Assembly (NCBI RefSeq): GCF_900496995.4
Contig: NC_044012.1
Location: 27,045,606 to 27,109,605 of the forward strand
From: Aquila chrysaetos chrysaetos
Taxonomy: Eukaryota; Chordata; Aves; Accipitriformes; Accipitridae
DNA length: 64,000 bases
Direction: 5' to 3'
The notes under the pieces are model-generated. The model was not told where the DNA came from. It did no database searches and saw nothing but the letters and a program-made list of their open reading frames with translations. Of this stretch, positions 12,401 to 26,060 are shown one piece after another. Each line of letters starts with the position of its first letter. The first letter of the stretch is position 1. A program made the translations under genes and the position numbers.

Positions 12401-13482
12401 TACCTGCCTCTGCCTTCCCCAGGGTGCAGGCTGGGCTGCAGCCACCAGATGGACCTCCCACCCCAGTGTCACCCAGGAGCCCTGGTGTCATCCAGCAGCA
12501 CCAGAGAGATGTGTGGGCATTTCCCATGGCTGGGCATGGAGTTGCAGGCCAGGTTGCAGCACCGGAGATGCCACTGCTGCCTGTACCCTGCCTGCGGGTC
12601 AGGAGGGCAGCAGGCTCCTTCTTCCCACAGGCTCCATCGCCCACCTGCGCTGGCTCCATGGGGACGTGTGGGTCCCCAGTGCAGCACCATGGGCACCCCG
12701 GGTGCCACTGCCAGCAGTGCTGGGTATACAGCTGAGGCCAAGCCCTGCCAGGCACAGCGTGGGAAAGGCCCGGCTCATGCAGGCAGGGCTTGACTGGGCA
12801 AGGAGTGGCCCCAGGCTGGGGCAAAGGGGGAGGGAGGGGGCCAGGCCCTCACCAGGAGCGGGGGAAGGAACCGGCGGCGCGGGTGCTGATCCTAATCTGC
12901 CGTGGCAGGAAGCGTGGCCCCCGTTCCCAGCCCGACTGGGCTCCGCGGGGCGGCCCACGGCCCTCGGGGCCCTCTTCCCGGCACTCGCCCGCCCACCCAC
13001 ACCTGCCGCCGGCGAGGCCCGCGTTCCCAGGATGGGGCTGCCGGGAGCCGGCAGCTGCGCCTGGCCGTGCCGGGGGGCCGGGGGGGTGGGTGAGCTGGTG
13101 CAGGAAGCGCCGCGCCTCGGCGCCGTTCAAAGGCACCACGCTGAGATTTCCCCCTTTGCTGTGGTGTCGTGGGGGGCGGCGCGGGCGGCCGGGTGCTGGT
13201 GGTGGAGGAAGCGTGGGGGGTTGCGGCGGGGGACCTGCTGCCCGCCAACCTCAGCATGGGGTGTGGAGGGATTAGGGCAGCCCCCAGCCTACCCCAGTTT
13301 GGTGTCCCACCAAAACCCCAGTACAAGGTGCCACCACCACCGAGCCCTGTGCGATGGAGGTTTCGTCGCACCCCGGCTTTGTGGCAGAGCTGATGCTTCG
13401 GCCGCAACGATTCCTCCAAGTGCCGTCTTTTGGCTGGTTCCTGTGCCAGTCGGCGAGCATTCCGTCCTTCCTGCAGGTGAGG
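3401..13482 (+). other. Long non-coding stretch, probable ZBTB7B intron 1
   Basis: No conserved coding exon was recognised in this 10-kb span. It lies between the CpG-island promoter and the first ZBTB7B coding exon, whose acceptor (polypyrimidine tract plus CAG) ends at 13476. Candidate regulatory motifs include AP-1 sites at 7372, 7411 and 10267 (TGACTCA/TGAGTCA), a GATA-type TTATCT near 7464, and a pentanucleotide microsatellite at 9229. In mammals this part of the gene holds lineage-specific silencers and enhancers, but I cannot identify the bird equivalents from sequence alone. Confidence 0.5.
9229..9276 (+). repeat. (GGGAT)n microsatellite
   Basis: About six tandem GGGAT/GGGAC units, decaying to GGGAA at the right end. 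It has G-quadruplex potential. Confidence 0.85.
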
Positions 13483-15397
13483 ATGATGGCCAGCCCAGAG
13501 GACGACCTCATCGGCATCCCCTTCCCCGAGCACAGCAGCGAGCTGCTGAGCTGCTTGAATGAGCAGCGGCAGCTGGGGCTGCTCTGCGATGTCACCATCA
13601 AGACGCAGGGGCTGGAGTACCGCACCCACCGTGCCGTCCTGGCTGCCTCCAGCCGCTACTTCAAGAAGCTCTTTGCGGGGCCGGGGCCGGGGCAGGAGGT
13701 CTGTGAGCTGGACTTCGTGGGGCCGGAGGCGCTGGGCGCACTGCTGGAGTTCGCCTACACGGCCACACTCACCATCAGCAGCGCCAACATGGGTGAGGTG
13801 CTGCGTGCTGCCCAGCTGCTGGAGATCCCCTGCGTGATCGCCGCCTGCATGGAGATCCTCCAGGGCAGCGGGATGGAGGTGCCCGGCCCTGATGACGGCG
13901 ACTGTGAGCGTGCCCGCCGCTACCTGGAGGCTTTCGCCGCCCTCCCTGAGGGCGAGGCGCCTGCCCCGCTGCCCCCCCGGCCCGCCGCCCGCCGCAGCAA
14001 GAAGACCCGCAAGTTCCTGCAAGCCCGCGGTGCCCGGCTCAACAACCACGCCGAGGAGCTGCCCACTGAGGCCGAGGGCTGCGGCAGCCCCCCACCACTC
14101 CCCCAGCCGCCCTCGCCTCCCCTGCCTGAGGGGCTGCCCCTGCCCTACGAGAGCTTCGAGCTGCCGGAGGAGGAGGAGCTGCCCCCGCACCCCTTCCCCT
14201 TCCCCTACCAGCCCCCATTGTCCCCCGAGGAGGCCGCCTCCGACGAGGACACCATTGACCCCGACCTGATGGCGTACCTGAGCTCGCTGCACCACGAGTC
14301 GCTGGCGCCTGGGCTGGATACGCCCGACAAGCTGGTGCGCAAGCGCCGCTCGCAGATGCCCCAGGAGTGCCCTGTCTGCCACAAGGTCATCCACGGTGCC
14401 GGCAAGCTGCCCCGCCACATGCGCACGCACACAGGCGAGAAGCCCTTCGCCTGCCAGGTCTGCGGGGTCCGCTTCACACGGTGAGTGCTGCCAGACGGAC
14501 CCCTCCCTGCCTGACGGGTACCCGACACCATCCCCATCACACCTCTCCTGCCAGCCCTGCCAGTGCCTGGCCGCATCCCTGGCCCGGTGCGGTGCAGGTT
14601 TGTGGGGTTGTCTGCACCCCGTGAGCGCTGCCGGATGGACCCTCCCTGCCTGCCACCAAGGGTACCTGGCACCATCCCCTGCCACACCTCCCCTGCCGGC
14701 ACCTGGCTGCATCCCTGGTGTGGTGCAGCACAGGGACCCGTTTCCCACCACCGCCAGCGCTGCAGCGGTCCCCGCACGCCCCAGCCAGGCAGCTGGGAGG
14801 TCCCCTGCCCTGCCAGAGCGCCCACACCCCCGCGCCCTGCAGAGCATCCCTGCCACACATCCCCACCACGGGCCTGCTGGCACCATCCCCCTGCCTGCTG
14901 CGGCTGGGTGGCTCCTTCCCCAGGGGTGCTGGCCGCCCTGTGCTGACATCTTATCTGTGTGTGTCCCCCCCCGCAGGAACGACAAGCTGAAGATCCACAT
15001 GCGCAAGCACACAGGCGAGCGGCCCTACTCCTGCCAGCGCTGCAGCGCCCGCTTCCTGCACAGCTACGACCTGAAGAACCACATGCACCTGCACACAGGC
15101 GCCCGGCCCTACGAGTGCTACCTCTGCCACAAGGCCTTCGCCAAGGATGACCACCTCCAGCGGCACCTCAAGGGCCAGAACTGCCTAGAGGTGCGGACCC
15201 GCCGCCGTCGCCGCGACGAGCCACCCCCGCCACCCGCCGGTCCCCCCGGCCTCGACCTTTCCAACGGGCGGCTGGATGGGCTGCGCCTCTCCATCGCCCG
15301 CTACTGGGGTCCGGGACGGCCCGAAGAGGAGGAAGACGAGCAAGAGGGTGAGGAAGGGCCGCAGCCGGACGACGCCATGCCGGTGGAGACGGCATAG
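13483..15397 (+). CDS. ZBTB7B: ZBTB7B (ThPOK/cKrox) BTB zinc-finger transcription factor
   Basis: Two coding exons, 13483-14480 and 14977-15397, joined inside an Arg codon of zinc finger 2; 472 residues against about 539 in human. The protein starts [15 protein letters not shown], close to the human start. A BTB/POZ domain for dimerisation and corepressor binding spans about residues 20-130 ([24 protein letters not shown]). A Pro/Glu-rich linker follows, shorter than in human. Four Kruppel-type fingers lie at about 296-405: CPVC...HMRTH, CQVC...HMRKH, CQRC...HMHLH and an atypical last finger ending C. It is a nuclear repressor that sets CD4 T-cell fate in mammals. An in-frame upstream ATG at 13354 was not chosen because it reads through the acceptor at 13476, where the family's exon begins. 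Downstream it converges with DCST2, as in human. Confidence 0.95.
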
Positions 15398-15735
15398 GGC
15401 CACTGCGATGGCGGGTGCTGTGCTGAGCCGTGCCGTGCCCGCCGGAGTTTCTGTTCCCGTTTTTCCCCGTCACGGTTCGTTCCCAGTTATGCAAAGGGGG
15501 AAACTCCCCCCTGGCCGATTTGCACAATGGGGTGGGGGGCTCCCCGCCGCCCCCCCGCCGTGCCCGGGTTCCCCCCCCCCCCCCCGCCGTGCCCGGGCGG
15601 CGGAGCCCCGGCGGGGGTGGTGGTGGCGGGGAAGAAGCGGGACCGGGGTGTGTCCCCCCCCAAACTCTCCCCGTGGATGACCCCCGCCAGCGGGGCCGGG
15701 ACCGGGCGGGCGCGCCCACGGACAAGCCCGCCCCC

Positions 15736-15811
15736 GCCAACCGGGGAGAGCGCGGGGCGGGGCCGCCAGGGGGCGCCCTGCCGGCCCCGCCCCGCGCTCT
15801 CCCCGGTTGGC
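15736..15811. repeat. Inverted repeat in ZBTB7B 3'UTR, 30-bp arms
   Basis: 15736-15765 is the exact reverse complement of 15782-15811. The 16-nt spacer can itself pair through AGGG/CCCT. In the mRNA this would form a very stable GC-rich stem. Confidence 0.9.
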
Positions 15812-16089
15812 GCGGAGAAGGGGGCTGCCGCCCCGCACTGTACATAGCTTGTGTCCCCCACCCCCCGTCCCTGTCCCGAGCAGCCCCTCCCCGGCGAGCC
15901 CCCCTCGCCCCTGCACTCCCGGCTGCTTTCTCTTGGTTGCACTATTCGGGTGAGCCCACCGGGTGTGGGGCAGCCCCGGCCCCCACCCGGCCCCCCCACC
16001 TCCAACCCCCAAAGCACCCCGGCCCTGTGGGACCCCCCATCCCCGGGGTGGCCGGACCCCAGCGGTCACCCTTCTGCCCTTTGCACATG

Positions 16090-16114
16090 CCCCCCCCCCC
16101 CCCCCCCCCCCCCC
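16090..16114 (+). repeat. Poly-C tract (C25)
   Basis: Uninterrupted run of 25 C within the ZBTB7B 3'UTR. Similar C or G runs occur at 26491-26510 (G20), about 41498-41516, about 57341-57357 and about 61680-61701. Exact lengths are error-prone in any assembly. Confidence 0.8.
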
Positions 16115-16490
16115 AGGGCGCAGTCCTGCCGGGGGAGCAGGGGACCGGCACTATTTGCCTAAAATAAGAGTTTATCTATATTTAAAAAGATGATGTAATA
16201 TATTCCCCCCCCCGGCCCCTCCGCTGCTGCCCGCCAGCGCTGCCCAGCCCCCCGCGCATCTGTCCCTTGCCATGGGGTGCCGGGAGGGGTGATGGGGACG
16301 AGGGGCTCAGCTCCTGTCATGGCTTTAAAGTGCCTTATGGTGAACTTGAAATTTTCGGCTACTTGAACCTCTCTGGTGTCAGGAACCAAACGAATAATCG
16401 GCGGGCGGCCGCCCCCCGCCCTGCTGGGTCGCCTCTGTCTGTCTGTCTGTCTGTTTGTGTTTGTTTTTTTTTAAACGAAGGCTGCTTGGT

Positions 16491-16496
16491 AATAAA
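16491..16496 (+). terminator. ZBTB7B: Poly(A) signal AATAAA of ZBTB7B
   Basis: Canonical hexamer after an A/T-rich stretch, about 1.1 kb past the stop codon and 410 bp short of the convergent DCST2 signal. Confidence 0.7.
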
Positions 16497-16585
16497 CGGA
16501 GAAGCAGGGACCCCCCCTGCGCCCGGCTGTCTGTCGGCCCTGCGCCCCCTCCCCGGAGCAACTCTACTCAGGCCTGGGGGAGCGA

Positions 16586-16850
16586 GTGGGTCTGGGGGCA
16601 CCGTGGGGATGCAGATGGGGACACTGGGGGGCTGGGGGCACCATAGGGATGGGGATGGGGGCACCACAGGGCTGGGGACGGGGACATCGAGGGGCTCTGG
16701 GCACCATGGGGATGGGGATGGGGATGGGGATGGGGATGGGGATGGGTGGGGGCACTGAGGGCCTGGGGTCACAATGGAGCTGGGGGCAGCATGGGGATGG
16801 AGCCAGAGGCAGCACGGGGCTGGGGGCACCACGAGGTCGGGACCACCGTG
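16586..16850 (+). repeat. GGGGATGGGGGC-type minisatellite between convergent genes
   Basis: Degenerate repeats of GGGGAT and GGGGGCACC, purest as (GGGGAT)n at about 16708-16745. It fills the gap between the ZBTB7B and DCST2 poly(A) signals and has strong G-quadruplex potential on the plus strand. Confidence 0.8.
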
Positions 16851-16906
16851 GGGGGCTGGATGCCAGCTCCAGGCACTGGGATGCTGGTGCCTTGAAGACC
16901 GGATGC

Positions 16907-16912
16907 TTTATT
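16907..16912 (-). terminator. DCST2: Poly(A) signal (AATAAA on minus strand) of DCST2
   Basis: TTTATT on the plus strand, 118 bp beyond the DCST2 stop codon at 17031-17033, giving a short 3'UTR. Confidence 0.65.
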
Positions 16913-17030
16913 CACCAGCCCCTCCCCAGCCGCCCCAGCAGCTCCCGGCTTCCACCACGCTGCTCAGGCTCCAGCTGTGACCCCAGAGCCTGGCCCCACA
17001 TCCTCGCTGCCGCGTGGCACCATCCTGCTG

Positions 17031-20742
<3,712 letters not shown>

Positions 20743-20973
20743 CTGCCGGGGCCACCTGCCCCCAGACTGCTGTGCCGGGCTCTTCCCCCAGCCCCTCAGC
20801 CCCTGCAGGGCTCTGCCCAGCCACAAGACCAGCCCCATGCTGGGCTGGGCTCTCCCAGGCTCCTGGTGCTCTCTCAGCCTCCGGGCACAGGGATACAGCA
20901 GGTGGAATGGGCAGCTCACAATGCACTGGTTCCAGGGGAGCACCCCACTGTCACCAGGACAAGGCACAGAGTC
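20743..20973. promoter_or_regulatory. Bidirectional promoter between DCST2 and DCST1
   Basis: Only 231 bp separate the two start codons (DCST2 at 20742 on minus, DCST1 at 20974 on plus), so both 5'UTRs and the promoter must share this interval unless there are upstream non-coding exons. Unlike every other promoter region in the window it has very few CpGs and no obvious TATA box, which suits germline-restricted genes. The same head-to-head arrangement exists in human. Confidence 0.65.
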
Positions 20974-23900
20974 ATGGAGCCAGTGGTGGCCCCTGGGCAA
21001 GAGCGCTCAGCTGGGACAGAGGCACGCAGGAGGCAGAAACCACCCAACACAAGTGAGATCCCCTCCCGCCTCGCTCCCGGCCAGGGCTGCCCACGGGCAG
21101 CAGGAGAAGGCAGGGCTGACGCCTCCTTCCCCACCCAGCCCTGAAGCGAGTGGTGGTCGCGCTGCTGCCCGCCCCGTGCAGCCGGTTCCTCTGGAGTCAG
21201 CCAGACCAGTACTGCACCAAAAAGTTTTTCCTGGGTGCCAGTGTTGGGACCCTCCTTGGCCTCGGTGAGTGTGCCCTGGTGTCGAGCACGGCAGGGGGCC
21301 GGTGGCACTGGGGGCTCCGGGCACATTTGTGGGTGTTTCAGGGCTCTGCCAGCTCCTCATTGTCCCCGTGAACATCACAGAAATGCGCAAGGTGCAGCTT
21401 TCCTATGGGCTAGCGGGTGAGGATGGGGCCAGGAGGGGACTGGGGTGACGGGGGCCATTGGGAGCCCCAGGGGGGTCTCTGCAGGACCGCGGGGACAACT
21501 GTCTGCTCCCCACAGGGGTGACTGCCTTGGGCTGGGCCACATCCCCCCACTTTCGCTGTGCCAGCCTGCTCGTGGCCCCCAAATTCCTGGGCAAGGAGGG
21601 TCGGGTCTACGTCCTCTCCTTTGTCCTCGCCGCCATCTACAATGGTAGGGTTCCCCCTGCATCCCTGTCCCCCGCAGCGGGGTCCTGAGGGCTGGCAGGG
21701 TCTGAGCCACCCCTGCTGGTGCCAGGGCCTGTGGCCAACATCTGGCACAACCTGGAGGAGGTGACACGCTCGCTGGGCTGCGTGGCGGAGCTGCAGGTCA
21801 ACCACAGCCGTCAGCTCTGGCAGGTGTCGACAGCCCCCCTGCGCAGGGTGATGGAGGACATGGCGGTGAGGCAGGGGGCTGGGGTGGGTGGGGGGAGGGC
21901 GGTGGGAGCAGGGCCGAGCCTGTGTGTCCCCCGTTGGCAGCGGAGTGGGCAGACGCTGAGTGCCGAGATGCAGAACATCTCACGCACCTTCGTGGGGCTG
22001 AACAAGGAGGTGGCCAGTGAGGAGGGGTATGACCTGCGGCAGCGCCAGCACCCAGACACCCAGCTGGCCCCCAGCACCCAGCAGCTGTACGAGATGAAGA
22101 CCAAACTACGCTGCACCTGTGAGTGCGGTGGGCAGGAGGCTGGCAGCATGCGGTGCAGCCAGTTGCTGGCCAGGGGATGGGGCTACTGCAGCCCCCCCAT
22201 TGCCGGCCTCACAGGGCACCCTGGATGGTGTTCTGGGCCAGCGGGTCTGGGGGTGCGTGGGCAGCTGAGGGCTCCTGCCCCCCCAGATGTGATCGAGTTG
22301 GGCATGCAGCGCTGCTGGGACTGGTTCAGCGCCAAGCATGATGCTTGCATGGCACGAGTGGTTGTGCCCCTCATCAGCCACCTCCTCTGCCTGCCCATGA
22401 AATTCAAGCTCCTCTGCCACATCGTCAAGGGTGGGTGACATGTGGGACGCTTGCCCTGTCCTCCTTCGGTGGGGTGGCTCCGGCTCTGTCCCCTGCAGCC
22501 CCCTGGGATGGCAGCCGCAGCCTGTGCCAGGGCGATGGCCAGGGGCCCCGCCTCTGCCAGCACCATCCCCACTCTGTCCTCACAGTCATGCACAGCTGGT
22601 GCTGGGACAAGATCCCCGTGGAGGGCAACTTTGGGCAGATGTACGACCTGGTGAACAACTCCGTCAGCAACCTCAGCCAGGAATTCAGTGCCAGCGTCGT
22701 CTTCCAGGTGGGTGTCTGTCCCCTCTGCCCAGGGCCAGGGCAGGGGCCGGATCCCGCCAGCCCCACAGTTCCTCTGCTGCAGGAGGAACGCCACGAGATG
22801 CTGCTGGGTGCCAATGTGTCAGCGGAGCAGCTGATGGAGGAGGTGACCTCGCACCTGCAGCAGCACGGTGCCCACCTGGGCCAGGCCATCTCCTTCTTCC
22901 GCCTGCTGCTCTCCTGCACCTTTCTCCTCGTCTTCATCTCGTGAGCCCTGGGATGGGGGGGGGGGGGCACACCCCTGTGCCAACTGCAGGGCATGGAGGG
23001 GTGGGGAACCTCCTTTGGCAGCAGGTCTGGGGGGGGCATAAAGACAAGGGAGGGGCCTGGGGGGCTGCAGCTGGTCCCTCGCCCCTGCCTGGACCCCCCC
23101 TCTTGCCAGGGCTTTCTCCTACACCAAGCAGTACTGCCAGGACATCTGCTTCGACAACCTCTACGTCACCACCTACTTCCGCCAAATCGATGCCCGCCGC
23201 AGAAAGCAGGTGAGGGGGGAGAAGGGGCGGCAGGTGGCCCCCTGCCCCCAGTGGGGGGTCCCAGGGAGCTGCACTGAGCCACCCCGCTCCCCCTCCTCCA
23301 GCACAAGCGGACGCTGCTGCCCCTGCGCCGGGCAGAGGTCTCAGCTGTCATCTTCCCATCCCGCTTGGCTGTGCAGCCGCCTGAGCTGCAGAGCATGGTG
23401 AGGGGCTGGTGGGGCGGGCTGGGGGGCTGAAGGGCCAGGGCTGGGGGCCAGGCTGTGGCAGACCCTGCTCCCCGCAGGTGCTGGAGCTGCTGGAGTGCAT
23501 CCCGCCCCTGCTCCTCCTCCTCCTCGCCTGCGGCCTGGACCATGCACTCTTCACCATGCTCAGAATCATCCAGCAGCACTCCTTCGTGCAGTACTCCTTC
23601 CACAGTGAGCCCACAGCCCCACTGCACCCCACAGCAATGCAAGGGTCATCCCCCCTTCCACCCTCCTACCCAGCCCCACAACCGCCCCCCCAACATGCTC
23701 CTGTCCCACAGGCAGCCACCACTTGGCCGTGCAGGTGACGGGCACGTCCCTGATGGCTCGGCTCCTGCGGAGCACCATTGGGGCCCTCAACACCTCCTCC
23801 AACACTCAGCTGGAGACGTCCAACCTCGGTGAGCCCCCTCAGGGGATGGGCCCTCCCCAGCTCCATGGCCTGGCCACCCCTGCCTGTGAGAGGGACTGGG

Positions 23901-24705
23901 GGGGCTTTCCTCAGGGGGGCTCAGCTCTGCCACTTTGTCCCCAGCCTGCCTGCCGCAGCCCCAGGGCATGACGAGGCAGCAGTACGTGGGCAGCTGCCTG
24001 CCCCTGGCCGTGCTGGTGCTGCTCTGCCTGGCCCAGGTCTACACATACCGCCTGCGCCGCGCCATCGCTGCCTTCTACTTCCCCAAGGTGAGCGGCAGCC
24101 CCAGCACCTGCCAAGAGCCTGGCACAGCCCGGCTCGGCCCGGGGGGGCAGTTTTTGGGGTGGGCTGGTGCCCCTGGCCCCCCCTCATGGTCTTTGCTGGG
24201 GCAGCGGGAGAAGAGCCGCGTGCTCTACTTCTACAACAAGCTGCTGCAGCAGCGGCAGAGCTTCGTCCACCGGCAGCGGAAGCGCATTGCCCAGCGGGCA
24301 CGGCAGCACCTGGGACTGGTGAGCAGTCACGGGGACGTGGGGCTGGGACCGCACCAGGGTGCCAGGGCAGGGGCACTTCACTGTCCCCTGATCCCAGGTC
24401 TGTTCCTCTGTGGGGTGGCCACTTGGCCCGAGCCCCACACGGTCCCGGCCCCACCGCAGGGGACGTTGCTGCTGGAGTGGTGCTGCCGGCGCTGGCCACG
24501 ACTGCGCCGCTGGATGCGCCAGAGCTGTACAGTGTGTGGGGTGCCCGTGACCAGCCAGGACCGGGTCTGCCCCGTGCCTGCCTGTGATGCCCAGTACTGC
24601 AGGCTGTGCTGGAGGGAGGTGGGCAGCGTGTGCCTCGCCTGCACCCCTGGGGACCCCAGCCTCACCCAGGACAGCAGCGACGAGGATGCGGGGTACGCAG
24701 CCTGA
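20974..24705 (+). CDS. DCST1: DCST1, DC-STAMP domain protein 1 (sperm-egg fusion)
   Basis: Sixteen exons: 20974-21052, 21139-21264, 21342-21416, 21516-21644, 21726-21865, 21941-22118, 22287-22430, 22586-22707, 22783-22940, 23110-23209, 23302-23397, 23478-23604, 23712-23828, 23945-24087, 24205-24318, 24460-24705. Phases join throughout, giving 697 residues (human about 706). Introns are mostly 75-170 bp. Conserved blocks are [16 protein letters not shown] (first membrane segment), [86 protein letters not shown] and [13 protein letters not shown]. The tail has a RING-like Cys cluster (CTVCG...CRLCW...CLAC) and ends DEDAGYAA. It is a multipass sperm protein that partners DCST2 in gamete fusion; in mammals it is also reported as a ubiquitin ligase. 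Exon 1 is the least conserved and is chosen because its phase-1 donor at 21053 fits exon 2. Confidence 0.93.
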
Positions 24706-24716
24706 GGGCGCCTGGC

Positions 24717-24722
24717 AGTAAA
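24717..24722 (+). terminator. DCST1: Poly(A) signal AGTAAA (DCST1)
   Basis: A variant hexamer 12 bp after the DCST1 stop codon, implying a very short 3'UTR. No canonical AATAAA occurs between here and the ADAM15 CpG island. Confidence 0.4.
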
Positions 24723-24744
24723 GGCTGTGACTCCTTCTTGCACG

Positions 24745-25285
24745 GCGTGAAGTGGGGTCTGTGGGGTGTGTCTGCGGGGGTGGGGGTCTCTGGTGTGGAG
24801 AGTGGTGAAGGGGGGTGTAAGGGTGATGAAGGTGGGGGGTCTTCTTTGTCCGGGGTGGGGAACGCAGGGGTCTCTGATGTATGGGTTGGGGAAGGTGGGG
24901 ATGTCGAGCGTATGGGGCAATGGAGGTGGGGGTCTCCACCGAATGAAGTGGTGGAGGTCTCTGGTGGACGGGCCGATGAAGGCAGGGGTCTCCGATGCAT
25001 GAGGTGGTGAAGGCAGGGGAGTCTGGTGTATGGGATGGTCGAGGCCGGGGTCTCTGCTGTACAGGGTGGGAAAGGGGGGGGGTCTCCAGTGTACAGGGTG
25101 ATGAAGGCAGGGGTCTCTGGTGCATGGGATCGCGAAGGCAGGGCTGCCCGGTGTATGGGGTAACAAGGGCAGGGGTCTCTGCTGTATGGGATAAGGAAGG
25201 CAGGGCTCTGCGGGGCATGGGATGGTGAAGGTGGGGGGTGTCCGCTGTATTGAGTGATGAAGGTGGGGATCTCCGCAGCACGGGA
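24745..25285 (+). repeat. Roughly 31-bp minisatellite between DCST1 and ADAM15
   Basis: About 17 degenerate copies of a 31-32 bp unit resembling GAAGGCAGGGGTCTCTGGTG followed by a YATGGGRT-type end. It occupies essentially the whole DCST1-ADAM15 intergenic gap up to the ADAM15 CpG island. Confidence 0.85.
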
Positions 25286-25339
25286 CTGAGCAGGCAGGGG
25301 TCCCACTCCACAGCGGCAGTGCAGGGGGTCTCCGTCGCA

Positions 25340-26060
25340 GCGCATCGGGTCAGTGGCAGCCGGCTCCCGACGCGCACGGAGCCGCCTCCGAGGCGCGGCC
25401 ACCCGGGTCCGTCCCCTCCCCCGCGGCGGCCGGGCTGGGCGTCGCCGGCGGAGCGGCGGCGGGCGGAGCCGGGCGGGGGCCGGGCAGGAAGTTCCTCCTC
25501 CCGGGCCGGGCGGACCGGCGGCGGCGGTGCTATGCGCGGCGGGAGCGCCGGCGGGGGCGGCCGCGGCAGGTCAGCTCGGGAGCCGCCTGCCCGGGACCGC
25601 CGAGCCCCGATCGGGCTGCGGGGGGCGTGGGGGGGGGCGATGGGGGTGCAGGCTCTGCGACTGCTTCTCCTCCTCCTCCTCCTCGCCGCGGGGCTGCTCT
25701 TCGCCGCCAGCACCGGGGCCAACGGGAGCGGCGCAGGTAAGCGGGGCCGGGGAGTCCCGGCGGGCCGTGTGCCCCCCCGCCCCGGCCTGCGGGGGTCCAC
25801 TCCTCGCTTCCTCCAGGGCATCGCGCGGGGACCCCCGGGGACCGGCAGCAGCTGGGGGTGGCCGTGCGGGGGTCGCAGCCCCGCGGGATGCTCGGTGCCT
25901 CCTCCACCTCGGGGACGGTGGTTTGGTCCCGCCGCGGAGCCGGCTGCGCCGTGGGGACCGCCGCTCCCCGGGCTGGTGGGGCCGTGGGGAGAGGGGTCCG
26001 GGGGAGACCCCTGCCCCTCCAGCCTCGCCCGGGGTCCAGGAGGGCAGGGGTCCCCCGGCG
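25340..26060 (+). promoter_or_regulatory. ADAM15: CpG island promoter of ADAM15
   Basis: CpG-dense sequence spanning ADAM15 exon 1 (25640-25736) and its flanks, with GC boxes around 25430-25480. No TATA box is evident. Confidence 0.6.

Larger units (their letters stand above)
15398..16515 (+). other. ZBTB7B: ZBTB7B 3'UTR
   Basis: Runs from the stop codon to just past AATAAA at 16491-16496. It contains several long C homopolymers (C25 at 16090-16114), a stable foldback at 15736-15811, an AT-rich block at 16160-16200 and a short (GTCT)n tract at about 16435-16455. Confidence 0.65.

Noticed and set aside
13354-13482. In-frame N-terminal extension of ZBTB7B starting at ATG 13354
   Set aside because: It reads through a polypyrimidine tract and CAG acceptor ending at 13476, and the extra residues do not resemble the family, whose start aligns at 13483.
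12892-15012. Minus-strand open frame of 706 codons antisense to ZBTB7B
   Set aside because: A mirror of the ZBTB7B coding exon and intron caused by GC-rich codons; no conserved domain.
24745-25285. CRISPR-like array of regular repeats
   Set aside because: Units are contiguous and degenerate with no unique spacers, in a vertebrate genome; it is a minisatellite.
25532-25639. Upstream in-frame ATG for ADAM15
   Set aside because: It would bury the Leu-rich signal peptide behind 36 Gly/Arg-rich residues; the ATG at 25640 gives a normal N-terminal signal peptide. Kept as an alternative only.
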